From Anaerolineaceae bacterium (GTDB lineage Bacteria > Chloroflexota > Anaerolineae > Anaerolineales > UBA11579): DNA of 36,375 nt. Below the pieces are notes generated by a model. It had not been told where the DNA came from and made no database searches. It saw only the letters and a list, made by a program, of their open reading frames with translations. A program made the position numbers and the translations under genes. Shown here in pieces: positions 1 to 8,340 of this stretch (within the stretch, counting starts at the first letter, position 1; every line of letters starts with the position of its first letter). The stretch spans positions 1-36,375 of the forward strand of contig OMJR01000125.1 in NCBI GenBank assembly GCA_900299355.1, in the 5' to 3' direction.

Positions 1-40
1 ACTCAGGCGTTGGTGGACCAGCTTGTCTTCTGCTTTCATG
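1..40 (-). CDS. N-terminal start (13 codons) of a CDS running off the window; MKAEDKLVHQRLS resembles the start of IS481-type transposase/integrase proteins
   Basis: ATG at 38-40 on the minus strand preceded by GGAGAG RBS; translation MKAEDKLVHQRLS; family call from memory of similar N-termini only. Confidence 0.35.
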
Positions 41-107
41 GTTGTCTCTCCTTGGTGGCAATAACACCATTGTGTTAGGAGAGAAACTTAGTTGTACATG
101 TAAACCG

Positions 108-926
108 TTAGGCGGGCAGCAAAGCCGCCAGCAGGGCGACCCATAAGGGCAGCAAATCCAACCCACCGGTGGAGCTGCCAAAAGTGGTCAGTAGGCTAAT
201 CCCCAGCGCCAGGACTACGGCGGCCAGCAGCCGGCGGCGGTTGAAGTCGCCCCCGCGATCATCGGGGCCCAGATCGCGGCGAGGCAGGCGCCAAAGCCAA
301 ATCAGGAAAAAGGTCAACGTGATCCCGGCAGCCCACAGGATCGGCGGCTCGGGTGTCTGCCAAGCCGGCCAGTCGCTGCGCCACCAGGTGACGAGGGCCG
401 CCGACCAGGCGAGGGCGGCGAAGGCCAGGTTTTCGGCCCGGTCGGTAAAGACTGCATCCAATATGAAAGCCAGCGCGGCGGCGATACCCAGCCAGCCATT
501 GCCGCTGACTAGCAGAGCCAGCACGGCGCCCAGCAGCAGCACGCTGCGATCGGCGCGCACCAGGCGCAGCCCGGCGGCGCGGTTGACCAGGCGCAGCAGC
601 AAGAGCATCAGTACCGACCCGGCAAAGGCGACTGGTCCCCAGGCGATCGCCGAGCCGCCCGCCACCAGGGCCGCCAGCCAGCCCGTCCATGGGCGCGGTG
701 GATCCAACTCGCGGGCTAACACCCAGGCCACAAAGGCGGCGCCCCCGCTGTTCAGGCCGCTGAACACGGCCGCCATCAGCCCTTCGCCAGCCAGCAAGCT
801 GAGCAGCCCGGCGAGCACGCCAACAGCTAGTGTGATTCCGGCGATTAGGCGGTGGGCCGGGTAACGGAAACTAAACTCGCGGCCCAGACCCGAGCGGACA
901 ATCGATGTATTTTTAGATGAACTCAT
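108..926 (-). CDS. Multi-pass membrane protein, function unknown
   Basis: 272 aa ORF with many hydrophobic segments; TATAAT box just upstream of ATG. Confidence 0.75.
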   Translation of the reverse strand: MSSSKNTSIVRSGLGREFSFRYPAHRLIAGITLAVGVLAGLLSLLAGEGLMAAVFSGLNSGGAAFVAWVLARELDPPRPWTGWLAALVAGGSAIAWGPVAFAGSVLMLLLLRLVNRAAGLRLVRADRSVLLLGAVLALLVSGNGWLGIAAALAFILDAVFTDRAENLAFAALAWSAALVTWWRSDWPAWQTPEPPILWAAGITLTFFLIWLWRLPRRDLGPDDRGGDFNRRRLLAAVVLALGISLLTTFGSSTGGLDLLPLWVALLAALLPA

Positions 927-954
927 AGCGTGGCGATTATAGCATTGAGATTAA

Positions 955-989
955 ACAAAAACGCCGCCCGATAAGAGCGGCGTTTTTGT
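955..989 (-). terminator. Intrinsic terminator (13-bp stem) for the 1003..1419 gene
   Basis: acaaaaacgccgc (955-967) / gcggcgtttttgt (977-989), perfect stem with T-tract in both orientations. Confidence 0.8.
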
Positions 990-1002
990 AGCTCGGCGTG
1001 GG

Positions 1003-1419
1003 TTATTCGCGGGTAAACCAGCCGATGATGGTGCGGATGGCCACTGCCAGGACGGCGACGCCAAGGAAGTTGCCCAACTCGGAGAGGGTGTCGATTACTC
1101 CGGTAGCGAGGCTGGGCGGCAAATCGCCCAGCAATTGGGCGAAAAAGAGCACGGCCAGCGTGATCAAAATGAATTCGGTTTCCTCACCTTCGGGGATGAA
1201 GATCCAACCGCCAACCAGGGCGAGCAGGATAAGCAACCAGGTGACCCACTCGCTGATGCTGGCGGCGGGCACGATGCCGATGATGACGGCCAGCACAATA
1301 CCGGCCAGGAACATGTTTTTGCCTACGGTCTTAATTTCCACGGTGTTTCCTTTTTTGGTCTGGGTGCTCGATTTGCTGCTGCTTTTCTTGGGCTTGGCTT
1401 CCGCCATGGCCACCTCCAA
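1003..1419 (-). CDS. Small membrane protein, function unknown
   Basis: 138 aa ORF with several TM segments; downstream terminator. Confidence 0.65.
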   Translation of the reverse strand: MEVAMAEAKPKKSSSKSSTQTKKGNTVEIKTVGKNMFLAGIVLAVIIGIVPAASISEWVTWLLILLALVGGWIFIPEGEETEFILITLAVLFFAQLLGDLPPSLATGVIDTLSELGNFLGVAVLAVAIRTIIGWFTRE

Positions 1420-1563
1420 TTAGATAAAACGAAAGATCAACAGGATGAGGATAATGGGCAGGATTAGATTGAGCAAGCCATTTCGGCCACGAAAGTTCAG
1501 GCCGCGGGTGGGGATCACCCCCAGTAAGATCAAAACGATCACGACAAGCAAAATGGTTTCCAT
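1420..1563 (-). CDS. 47-aa small hydrophobic membrane protein (absent from the supplied ORF track)
   Basis: METILLVVIVLILLGVIPTRGLNFRGRNGLLNLILPIILILLIFRFI; ATG 1561-1563, stop 1420-1422; same orientation as the neighbouring membrane gene; resembles short DUF3309-type membrane peptides. Confidence 0.6.
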   Translation of the reverse strand: METILLVVIVLILLGVIPTRGLNFRGRNGLLNLILPIILILLIFRFI

Positions 1564-1678
1564 AGCATCCTCGCTTCTTAGAACCCAATGAGGCAGGGCG
1601 GGTTACGAGTTTTGATTGACCTTGCAACTATATCAAGTTGAAACGATTAAAATGGTCGCAGACCTGGAGGCTTGAACG

Positions 1679-2242
1679 ATGATTGAGATCTTTCCGTTAT
1701 CACCTGAGCGCATGGATGATATGACCACCTTGTTTGACGGCCAGGCGATGACCGGGGATTGCTGGTGCATGTGGTGGCTGATTCCGATGAAAGCTTTCCA
1801 CGAAGCCGGCGCGGCGGGCAACAAGGCCGCCTTCAAGGACGTGGCGCACGCCAGCGAGGAACCGATGGGCTTGCTGGCCTACAAGCATGGCAAAGCGGTG
1901 GGTTGGTGCGCCGTCGGTCCACGGGAGCGCTACGCGCGCGCCATCAAGACGCCGACCTACCGCGGGGCGGATTTAGAAGAAGAAGGGGTGTGGCTGGCGC
2001 CCTGTTTCTACATTCTGCCGGAGGTGCGCGGCGAAGGCGTGGCCACCGCATTGCTGAAGGCCGCCGTCGAACTGGCTCAGCAGCACGGCGCCAGCGCTCT
2101 GGAGGGTTTTCCCTATGAGGGCGACAAGCGCCGCAGCGGCGGCAGCATCCAGGTGGGGGTGGAGAGTTTGTTCAATGCTTGCGGCTTTGAGCGCCTGCGT
2201 AAATCGTCCGGCAGCCGGGTGATTATGCGTAAAGAGGTCTGA
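1679..2242 (+). CDS. GNAT family N-acetyltransferase
   Basis: 187 aa; PEVRGEGVATALLKAAVELAQQHGASALEGFP acetyl-CoA binding motif; GGAGG RBS upstream. Confidence 0.85.
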   Translation: MIEIFPLSPERMDDMTTLFDGQAMTGDCWCMWWLIPMKAFHEAGAAGNKAAFKDVAHASEEPMGLLAYKHGKAVGWCAVGPRERYARAIKTPTYRGADLEEEGVWLAPCFYILPEVRGEGVATALLKAAVELAQQHGASALEGFPYEGDKRRSGGSIQVGVESLFNACGFERLRKSSGSRVIMRKEV

Positions 2243-2244
2243 GC

Positions 2245-3423
2245 TTATTTGCGTGGGGCGTAGCGCGAGGCTTCTTTAGACAGCTGTGCATCGCGCCAGG
2301 CAAAGCGGCGGGTGTAATCGCTGGACTGGCCTTCCAGCACATCAGCGGTTACCGGCCCGAGCATGGGGGTGAACTTGAAGGCGTGGCCGCTGCCGCCGGT
2401 ACTGATAAGTAATCCCCACCGCTGGGGATGATAATCAATCCAGAAATCGCCATCGGCGGTATCGCAATAGAAGCATAAACGCTCATAGGTCTTGGGCGCG
2501 GACGCCACGGACTTTAACGATTCGGCAAAGAAGGCCCGGAAGCGTTCCTCGGTGCCGGCCGGCATGCGCCGTTCGCCGCTGGGGTCCATCGCCCACCCCG
2601 GGCCGTGGTTGGCGACCTTGACGGTGCCATCCGCCTGGGCGGGGAAACCGTACCAGCCGGTCTGCTCCACGTCGGCGGTCCAGACCGGGAAGGCCGGCGG
2701 GCGCAAGGCATCCGGATGCTCAGGCATGAAGTGCATCACCGGTTGGGCCACCGGCCACATGTATTCGCTGAGTTCGGGCAGCAACTGGGCGGTCCAGGCG
2801 CCGGCGGCCAGTACGACCACATCGGCGTGATAACGATCTCCCTTGCGGGTCTGCACGCCGGTTACGCGGCCATCGCTTTCGATGAGTTTGGCAAAGGCTG
2901 CGCCGGGCACCAGGCTGACGCCTTCGCGTTCGGCTTGCTGCGCCAGCAGGGTAACGACGCGGCCGCTGGGCGACCAGCCGCCTTGTGGGTTGTAGTAACC
3001 TTCGGGATAGTGCTCAGCCGTCCAGGCTGGAAAATGTTCGGCCAGGCTGGCGCTATCCAGGCGCTGAGTGGCGTGGCCGCGGGTGGCCAGCACTTGCAGG
3101 CTTTTGTGTTCAAAGGATGCGGGGGTCAACGGCTTGCGCGACAGATAGAGCACGCCGGTTTCGTGATAGACCGCTTCGCCAAACTCCTCGCTCCACTGTT
3201 TCCAGAGGGCAATCGAGTCTTCGGCCAGGCGGGTGTAGAGTTCGTCGCTGCCGTAATCCAGGCGTACGACCTTGCTGATGTCGGTGGAGGCGGCGTCGGG
3301 GTGCGGCAGCGGGCCGGGGTCCAGCACGGTGACGCCATGGCCGCGGCGGCGCAATTCCAGGGCGCTGCTCAGGCCAAAGGCGCCGCCACCAACGATGAGG
3401 ACGGATGATGTTGGGGCAGGCAT
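2245..3423 (-). CDS. FAD-dependent amino-acid/sarcosine-oxidase-like oxidoreductase (DAO superfamily)
   Basis: N-terminal VLIVGGGAFGLSSALELRRRGHGVTVLD Rossmann motif; DAO-type C-terminus. Confidence 0.85.
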   Translation of the reverse strand: MPAPTSSVLIVGGGAFGLSSALELRRRGHGVTVLDPGPLPHPDAASTDISKVVRLDYGSDELYTRLAEDSIALWKQWSEEFGEAVYHETGVLYLSRKPLTPASFEHKSLQVLATRGHATQRLDSASLAEHFPAWTAEHYPEGYYNPQGGWSPSGRVVTLLAQQAEREGVSLVPGAAFAKLIESDGRVTGVQTRKGDRYHADVVVLAAGAWTAQLLPELSEYMWPVAQPVMHFMPEHPDALRPPAFPVWTADVEQTGWYGFPAQADGTVKVANHGPGWAMDPSGERRMPAGTEERFRAFFAESLKSVASAPKTYERLCFYCDTADGDFWIDYHPQRWGLLISTGGSGHAFKFTPMLGPVTADVLEGQSSDYTRRFAWRDAQLSKEASRYAPRK

Positions 3424-3429
3424 GTGGAC

Positions 3430-3435
3430 ATTATA
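3430..3435 (-). promoter_or_regulatory. -10 box TATAAT 6 nt upstream of ATG (candidate leaderless promoter)
   Basis: attata on + strand at 3430-3435; ATG at 3421-3423. Confidence 0.55.
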
Positions 3436-3438
3436 GAT

Positions 3439-3474
3439 GGAGAAAGGGGAAGGGGAAAGGAGAAGGGAGAAAGG
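3439..3474 (+). repeat. 36-nt uninterrupted polypurine tract
   Basis: ggagaaaggggaaggggaaaggagaagggagaaagg. Confidence 0.8.
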
Positions 3475-3482
3475 TCAGGAAG

Positions 3483-3576
3483 GGTAATTGGTAACTAGTA
3501 ATTGGAAACTGAAGCTGCCGAACTGAAGGGAAAGCCTTGAAGCCATTACCATTTACCAGTTACTAATTACTAGCCT
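3483..3576. repeat. AT-rich imperfect inverted-repeat element (GTAATTGGTAACTAGTAATTGG family), copy 1
   Basis: ggtaattggtaactagtaattgg ... ccattaccatttaccagttactaattactagcc; shares 15-nt GTAACTAGTAATTGG with 10841-10855 (reverse). Confidence 0.65.
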
Positions 3577-4090
3577 TGAAATTCTTCTCTCCGGCTGGGA
3601 TGGCGACCTTGAGGCGATTTTCGCCGGGGGGCAGGGGGCAGTTCCAATTCTCGTTATAGGCGCAGTAGGGGTTGTAGGCTTCGTTGAAGTCAATCAGGAA
3701 GCTACCGTCCTCCTGCTGCTCCGGGTCCAGATAGCGGCCGGCGCCATAGGTTTCGTTGCCAGCGTTGGCATCCACAAAGGGCAGGAAGTAACCATGCGGG
3801 CTGGCGAAGAGCGTCAGTTCGACCTGCTGGCCGTACACCGGGAAGCTGAAGCGGCCGTAGCGTTTGTAGGTTTTGATGTCGCCGGTGCTGGTGGTCAGGT
3901 CGACCAGCTCCTGGTCTTCGTAGGGTTCGATATCAATTTCAAAGCGCAGGGCCTCATTCTCCGGATAGTAGTTGAGACCCTCGAAAGATTCCTTTTGTTC
4001 CTGCTCCAACGGGCTGTGAGCGTCGTTGGCGAAGAATTCATCTTTGAACTTGCGAGCTTGTTCCAATTCAGTCATAGTGCACCTCTTCAA
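3563..4090 (-). CDS. DUF1684-family protein
   Basis: 175 aa; FVDANAGNETYGAGRYLD...DFNEAYNPYCAYNENWNCPLPPGENRLKVAIPAGEK is characteristic of DUF1684. Confidence 0.85.
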   Translation of the reverse strand: MKRCTMTELEQARKFKDEFFANDAHSPLEQEQKESFEGLNYYPENEALRFEIDIEPYEDQELVDLTTSTGDIKTYKRYGRFSFPVYGQQVELTLFASPHGYFLPFVDANAGNETYGAGRYLDPEQQEDGSFLIDFNEAYNPYCAYNENWNCPLPPGENRLKVAIPAGEKNFKASN

Positions 4091-4126
4091 TCAGGACGGC
4101 CTGGCGGCGGCACTCCTTACAACGCA

Positions 4127-4158
4127 AACGGGCGCGGCCTTGTTGCGCCGCGCCCGTT
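4127..4158 (-). terminator. GC-rich hairpin downstream of the UbiA gene
   Basis: aacgggcgcggc (4127-4138) / gccgcgcccgtt (4147-4158), 12-bp perfect stem; short T-tail. Confidence 0.6.
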
Positions 4159-4176
4159 GAATTTAAGCCATTGTGC

Positions 4177-5218
4177 TTAGAACAGGTTAGTGATGAAGGG
4201 GCTGGTGATATTCAGCCAGTTGAGCACATAGGGGGTGGCGATGTTCAAGAGCAGGCCGATGACGAAGAATTCGCCCGCCTGGCGGTTGAAGTGCATCGCC
4301 CAACCCACGTACCACAGCGGCCAAACGGTCCAGCCTTCGGGGGCTTTCTTGGGCTTGGGCTCGCTGTAGACCTTCCAGGTTTCGCGCAAGCGGCCGACGG
4401 CCAGGAAGGTGAGCAGGATCCAGGGGCCGGTGTAACCCAGCACAACCAGGGCGATAATGATCACATAGAAGAGGATGAAGCTGATCTTGTTGAGCACCTT
4501 GGAGCGCTCAGCGCCCAGCAGCACCGGCACCGACTTCACGCCGATCTTCTTGTCCGGGTCGATCTTGTCGATGTGCTTGCCGACCAGCACCGAAGCGACG
4601 ATCAAGCCGTAGGGCAGGGTCAGCAACCACAAGGCGGGGGTCAGGGCAGCGCCGGCGGCGTAAGCCGTGCCGCCAATCATCAGCGGACCCCACACGATCA
4701 GGGCGGTCAATTCGCCCAGGCCGTACTTCTTGAGGATCGTGGTGTAGGTCAGGCTGAGCAGCAGGCCGCCAACCGCGAAGCCAATGATCGCCGGGCCGCG
4801 CACGTTGAAGATCACCAGCATGATTGCCAGATCCACAATGTTGAGCAGCAGCGCGGCAAAGAGCAGGCCGTTGGGCGTGGTCAGGCCGCCCAGCAGCGGG
4901 TGGGTGCTGTACTGCGCGCGGGGATAATCCTCGGTGTCCACGCCCTGGCGCACATCGCTCCAGTCGTTGAGGATGTTGTTGGACGCGTGGGCAATCACAA
5001 CCCCGATCACGGAAAGAATGCCCAGCAGCCAAGTTCACCGTGCCTTGCTCAGCGGCGATCAGCAGGCCGATCATGCCGGAAGTCAGCGACATGGAGAATA
5101 CGCAGGCGCGCGAGATCACCAGCCAGCGGGTCACGCCGTCCGCGATCTCAATCTGGGGCACGTTGCAGCCATCAATGGCCATCTTCCAGCGGCGGAAGAG
5201 TTGCAGATCAATGGCCAT
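4177..5218 (-). pseudogene. UbiA-family prenyltransferase, interrupted by a one-base frameshift at about 5031-5032
   Basis: ORF 4177..5010 (ASNNILNDWSDVRQGVDTEDYP is the UbiA Asp-rich region) continues in another frame as MAIDLQLFRRWKMAIDGCNVPQIEIADGVTRWLVISRACVFSMSLTSGMIGLLIAAEQGTVN; deleting one A of 5031-5032 gives ...GTVNWLLGILSVIGVVIAHASNNILNDW. Start at 5216-5218 is a best guess. Confidence 0.75.
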
Positions 5219-5392
5219 CGGGCGGCCTACATACAGGGTGGACACTTGCTGGTCGTGCAGGGCTTTCACCAAGCCGGCGTATTGGTGGCCGGCCCCGCGC
5301 TGATTTGGGAAGGCGGCAACGGCCTGACCTATCGGCTTGAGTCCGACCGCCCACTGGACCAACTTATCCGTATCGCCGAATCGATACAATAG
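5188..5392 (+). pseudogene. Possible C-terminal remnant of a DUF4367-like protein
   Basis: + frame ends INGHRAAYIQGGHLLVVQGFHQAGVLVAGPALIWEGGNGLTYRLESDRPLDQLIRIAESIQ*; resembles the ALxWEExGLTYxLE...IAES ending of DUF4367 proteins; the 5' part is replaced by the antisense UbiA gene. Confidence 0.4.
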
Positions 5393-5400
5393 GAGTGATG

Positions 5401-6015
5401 ATGACCTTCAAAAGGATAGTAACCTTCGTGCTGTTGGCAGTTGCCTTGCTGGCGCTAAGCGCGGTAAGCGCCGTGGCGAAGGGGCCACCCGGATATATCG
5501 ACTTTGAAGTACCCGGCATGTGGCGCAACTTCCGCTTGGAAAAACCGGACGTGCCGATGGAACTGAGCATGGGCCAATTCTCAGATTTTTTGTCACCGGT
5601 GGAAGGCCCCGATAACCTGGGCGCTGGTTTTATCATGACCCGCGGCTGGTTTGATGAGGATGGCGAAGCAGTGCCCTGGGACCGGCTGTTCTTCTTTGCT
5701 AATCTGGATGGCGACCTTGGCTATGTCTACTACTTTGGGTTGGTCAACGGCAGCAGCGAATATGATGGGCGCTGGTTCCAGGTGTCTGCGGAAGGGCAGG
5801 CGAAGTTAATTGAAGTGCTCAACGAGGAAGGTGTGCACTTTGCCGGCCTGAATCCGGGGGAATACTACACCTTTGGTGAGGGGCGATCAGCCATGGCTAC
5901 TGATCCCGTGGTGGAGGAAAGTGCGCTGGAGGTGGCTGGTCTGCCAACCGCCATGGGCGCGCTGGCCCTGGCTGGTCTTGGCCTGTGGTGGGTCTCCCGC
6001 GCTAAGCGTGACTAG
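5401..6015 (+). CDS. Secreted/anchored protein, function unknown: signal peptide and C-terminal LPTAMG-hydrophobic-RAKRD tail
   Basis: ORF 5395..6015 (GTG in track); AGGAG RBS best spaced for ATG 5401; N-terminal TFKRIVTFVLLAVALLALSAVSAVAKG; C-terminal AGLPTAMGALALAGLGLWWVSRAKRD. Confidence 0.7.
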   Translation: MTFKRIVTFVLLAVALLALSAVSAVAKGPPGYIDFEVPGMWRNFRLEKPDVPMELSMGQFSDFLSPVEGPDNLGAGFIMTRGWFDEDGEAVPWDRLFFFANLDGDLGYVYYFGLVNGSSEYDGRWFQVSAEGQAKLIEVLNEEGVHFAGLNPGEYYTFGEGRSAMATDPVVEESALEVAGLPTAMGALALAGLGLWWVSRAKRD

Positions 6016-6052
6016 CAAAAAAAGCGGGCGAGATATCTCGCCCACTTTTTGC
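6015..6052. terminator. Bidirectional intrinsic terminator between convergent genes
   Basis: Perfect 18-nt palindrome GGGCGAGATATCTCGCCC (6026-6043) with A-tract before and T-tract after. Confidence 0.85.
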
Positions 6053-6068
6053 TTAAGTAATGGAGCGG

Positions 6069-6728
6069 CTAAGCGCGTCGCCACACCGCCTGGACCAGGA
6101 AATAGCCGCCAACCAGAATCAGCAGGCTGGGCCAGACCACTTCCCAATTGGCCAGCTCGCCGAGGTTGATATAGAGCCCGAAACCGATTAGGAAGATGGC
6201 TGGGAAGATGCCCCAGCTCATCCGCTCCCCATTGACGCGGATGAAGCTGAGCGCGAGGAAAGTGAGGCCCATGCCCAGGAAGAGCACGCCGCCGCCATCA
6301 ATCGGCGAGTTACCCAGCACATCGTCCACCACTGTTACCGCGGCGAGCGAGTACATCACCCCGGCGGGGATGATTGCCCACCAGTTGATGCTGTTGCGCA
6401 GGTAGGCCAGCAGGAAGGCGGTGCCCAGGAAGATAAATAACACTGCGCCGCCAATCGCACGGCCTACTGCGGGCAGGAAGAGGTTCAGCAAGCCTTCCAC
6501 CGCAAAAGCAGCCAGCACAAAAGCGATCAGGGCCAGCCACCAACTATCTAGGTCTTCCCGGTAGCGGCCATAGAAGTTCAGCGCTCCGAGTGCGAAAAGG
6601 CCGGTGAAGATCGCGTCGCCGGCGCCGCCGCCGAGGTAGCCGAGTTGTTGCAGCAGGATCAGCACGCCGGCCGCAATAAGCAGCGTGCCGAAGATTGTGC
6701 GTGAATTTTGTGTGATTTGTTTAATCAT
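6069..6728 (-). CDS. Membrane protein with LiaI/DUF5668-like repeats
   Basis: 219 aa; IFGTLLIAAGVLILLQQLGYLGG ... WPSLLILVGGYFLV. Confidence 0.7.
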   Translation of the reverse strand: MIKQITQNSRTIFGTLLIAAGVLILLQQLGYLGGGAGDAIFTGLFALGALNFYGRYREDLDSWWLALIAFVLAAFAVEGLLNLFLPAVGRAIGGAVLFIFLGTAFLLAYLRNSINWWAIIPAGVMYSLAAVTVVDDVLGNSPIDGGGVLFLGMGLTFLALSFIRVNGERMSWGIFPAIFLIGFGLYINLGELANWEVVWPSLLILVGGYFLVQAVWRRA

Positions 6729-6753
6729 GGTTGCTCCAAACGAGTGTCTGAGA

Positions 6754-7545
6754 TTAGCTAATGCGCACCGAACTCATGCCGGTGTCGATCTCAATCTGGG
6801 CTTTGTTGGCGGCGCTTTCGTAATCGGGGGAGGTGTAGTGCTTGCCATTGCGCGGGAAACGGGTGGTGTTGATCGCGATATCGGCCATGCCGGAGGACAC
6901 GCGGATGTCGGCCGCTACACCCTCGGGGACTTCGATCTCGATTGAGGAGGCACCCGAATCGATATCCACATGAGTGAAGCCCGCCTTAGCCGGCAGCACC
7001 AGCTTGGTGGAGGAAGCGCCGGTCTCCAGACGGAAATCTTTTACCTGCAGGTCGCGCAGGTCCAGCTCATTGCTGTTGGCCCCGGATTGCAGGCGCAAAC
7101 TGATCGGCACCTGGTCGGTGAGGCCGAAATCCCAGCGCAGCGGGCCGCCGCCCCACATCCACGGAAAGGCCATCCAGGCCTCCGAACTGGTGCTGATCTT
7201 CAAGATCGCTTTTCCCTTGCTTTGGCGGCTGTGGATGTCCACAGCGCTGAAATCGCCTTCGACCAGTTGGCCGAACGGGGCGGGACCGCGCAGGATGAGC
7301 TGGCCAGCGCCGTGTTCGATGCTGACGTTGGCTTGGCTGGCGTCTTCCAGCGGGAGGGCAATGTGCTCCATGTCCGCCGTTGCGCCACCCAGGCGCGGCC
7401 CGAGCAAGACAAAGATGCCCAAGAGAATAAGCAGGAAAGGCCAGATCATCGCGAAGTTGAAATCGATCAGGCCCAGGTTGTCAGCCAGGAAGAGGCCGCC
7501 GACACCGATCAGTACCAGGCCCCAGAACAATCTCCATGTTGTCAT
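6754..7545 (-). CDS. LiaF-like membrane protein: N-terminal TM region plus C-terminal adhesin/toast-rack-like beta domain
   Basis: 263 aa; FWGLVLIGVGGLFLADNLGLIDFNFAMIWPFLLILLGIFVLL then repetitive GASSTKLVLPAKAGFTHVDIDSGASSIEIEVPEGVAADIRVSSGMADIAI. Confidence 0.75.
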   Translation of the reverse strand: MTTWRLFWGLVLIGVGGLFLADNLGLIDFNFAMIWPFLLILLGIFVLLGPRLGGATADMEHIALPLEDASQANVSIEHGAGQLILRGPAPFGQLVEGDFSAVDIHSRQSKGKAILKISTSSEAWMAFPWMWGGGPLRWDFGLTDQVPISLRLQSGANSNELDLRDLQVKDFRLETGASSTKLVLPAKAGFTHVDIDSGASSIEIEVPEGVAADIRVSSGMADIAINTTRFPRNGKHYTSPDYESAANKAQIEIDTGMSSVRIS

Positions 7546-7636
7546 ATCAAACTCCTAGATCCCAAACCTGAAGAGGAAATCCACATTGATTATAGGGCTT
7601 GCCCAGCAACGGCCCAGTGTCAGATGTCCGCTGTGC

Positions 7637-8281
7637 TTAGCCGCGGCGCAGCGAGGAAACCAGGAAATACAAGCCGCCCAGCACCAGCAGCGAAGGCCAG
7701 ATGTAATCCCATAAAGCTTGCTGGCTGAAGCCGATAAAGAGGCCAAACACCAGCAAGGGCAGGGCTGGGAAGATGGCCCAATTCATACGTTCGCCATCCA
7801 CCGTAAGGAAATTGATGATCAGAAAGGTCAAGCCCATGCCGATGAAAAGGATGCCAGCGCTATCAAAGGGCAGAGGGTCGACGAGTTCCTCGACTACCAG
7901 CATGGTGGTCAGCGAAAACAGCACGCCGCCGGGAATCAGGGCCCACCACATCGCACGGTCGATCGCGAATACCACCAGGAAGGCCAGTGCTATTACACCC
8001 AAGAGCAGCGCGCCGCCGAATTGATCAGCGAAGCCCAGCAGGGCCATCTCCGAGACTTTGAGCAGGGTCAGTGCGAGCAGAATGAGACCGGCGAGGGCGG
8101 CCCACCAGCGGCGGCGGTCCTGGGCGAAGCTGCTTAGAAAGAAGATCATGCCTACGCCAAATGAGAGGGCAAAAATTGGGTCCTCTAATTCGCCGCTGAT
8201 CAGATTCAGTTCCTGCAAGCCAAAGAGTACGCCAGCCAAAATGAGTAATAAACCAATCACGGTGCGCGGGTCGCGTCGCAT
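7637..8281 (-). CDS. Membrane protein, paralogue of 6069..6728 (LiaI/DUF5668-like)
   Basis: 214 aa; TVIGLLLILAGVLFGLQELNLISG; SAGILFIGMGLTFLIINFLTVDGERMNWAIFPALPLLVFGLFI matches GGGVLFLGMGLTFLALSFIRVNGERMSWGIFPAIFLIGFGLYI. Confidence 0.75.
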   Translation of the reverse strand: MRRDPRTVIGLLLILAGVLFGLQELNLISGELEDPIFALSFGVGMIFFLSSFAQDRRRWWAALAGLILLALTLLKVSEMALLGFADQFGGALLLGVIALAFLVVFAIDRAMWWALIPGGVLFSLTTMLVVEELVDPLPFDSAGILFIGMGLTFLIINFLTVDGERMNWAIFPALPLLVFGLFIGFSQQALWDYIWPSLLVLGGLYFLVSSLRRG

Positions 8282-8340
8282 AAATGTCTCCTCGCTAGTG
8301 AGCCGTCATGATTATATTCGTAAAACAGGGGTCAAAAGTT

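Noticed and set aside
2605-3408. Long plus-strand ORF (267 aa)
   Set aside because: Antisense to the clearly homologous FAD oxidase; composition typical of shadow ORFs in high-GC DNA
4171-5340. Plus-strand ORF of 389 aa opposite UbiA
   Set aside because: Gln/Asp/His-rich low-complexity shadow ORF with no recognisable domain
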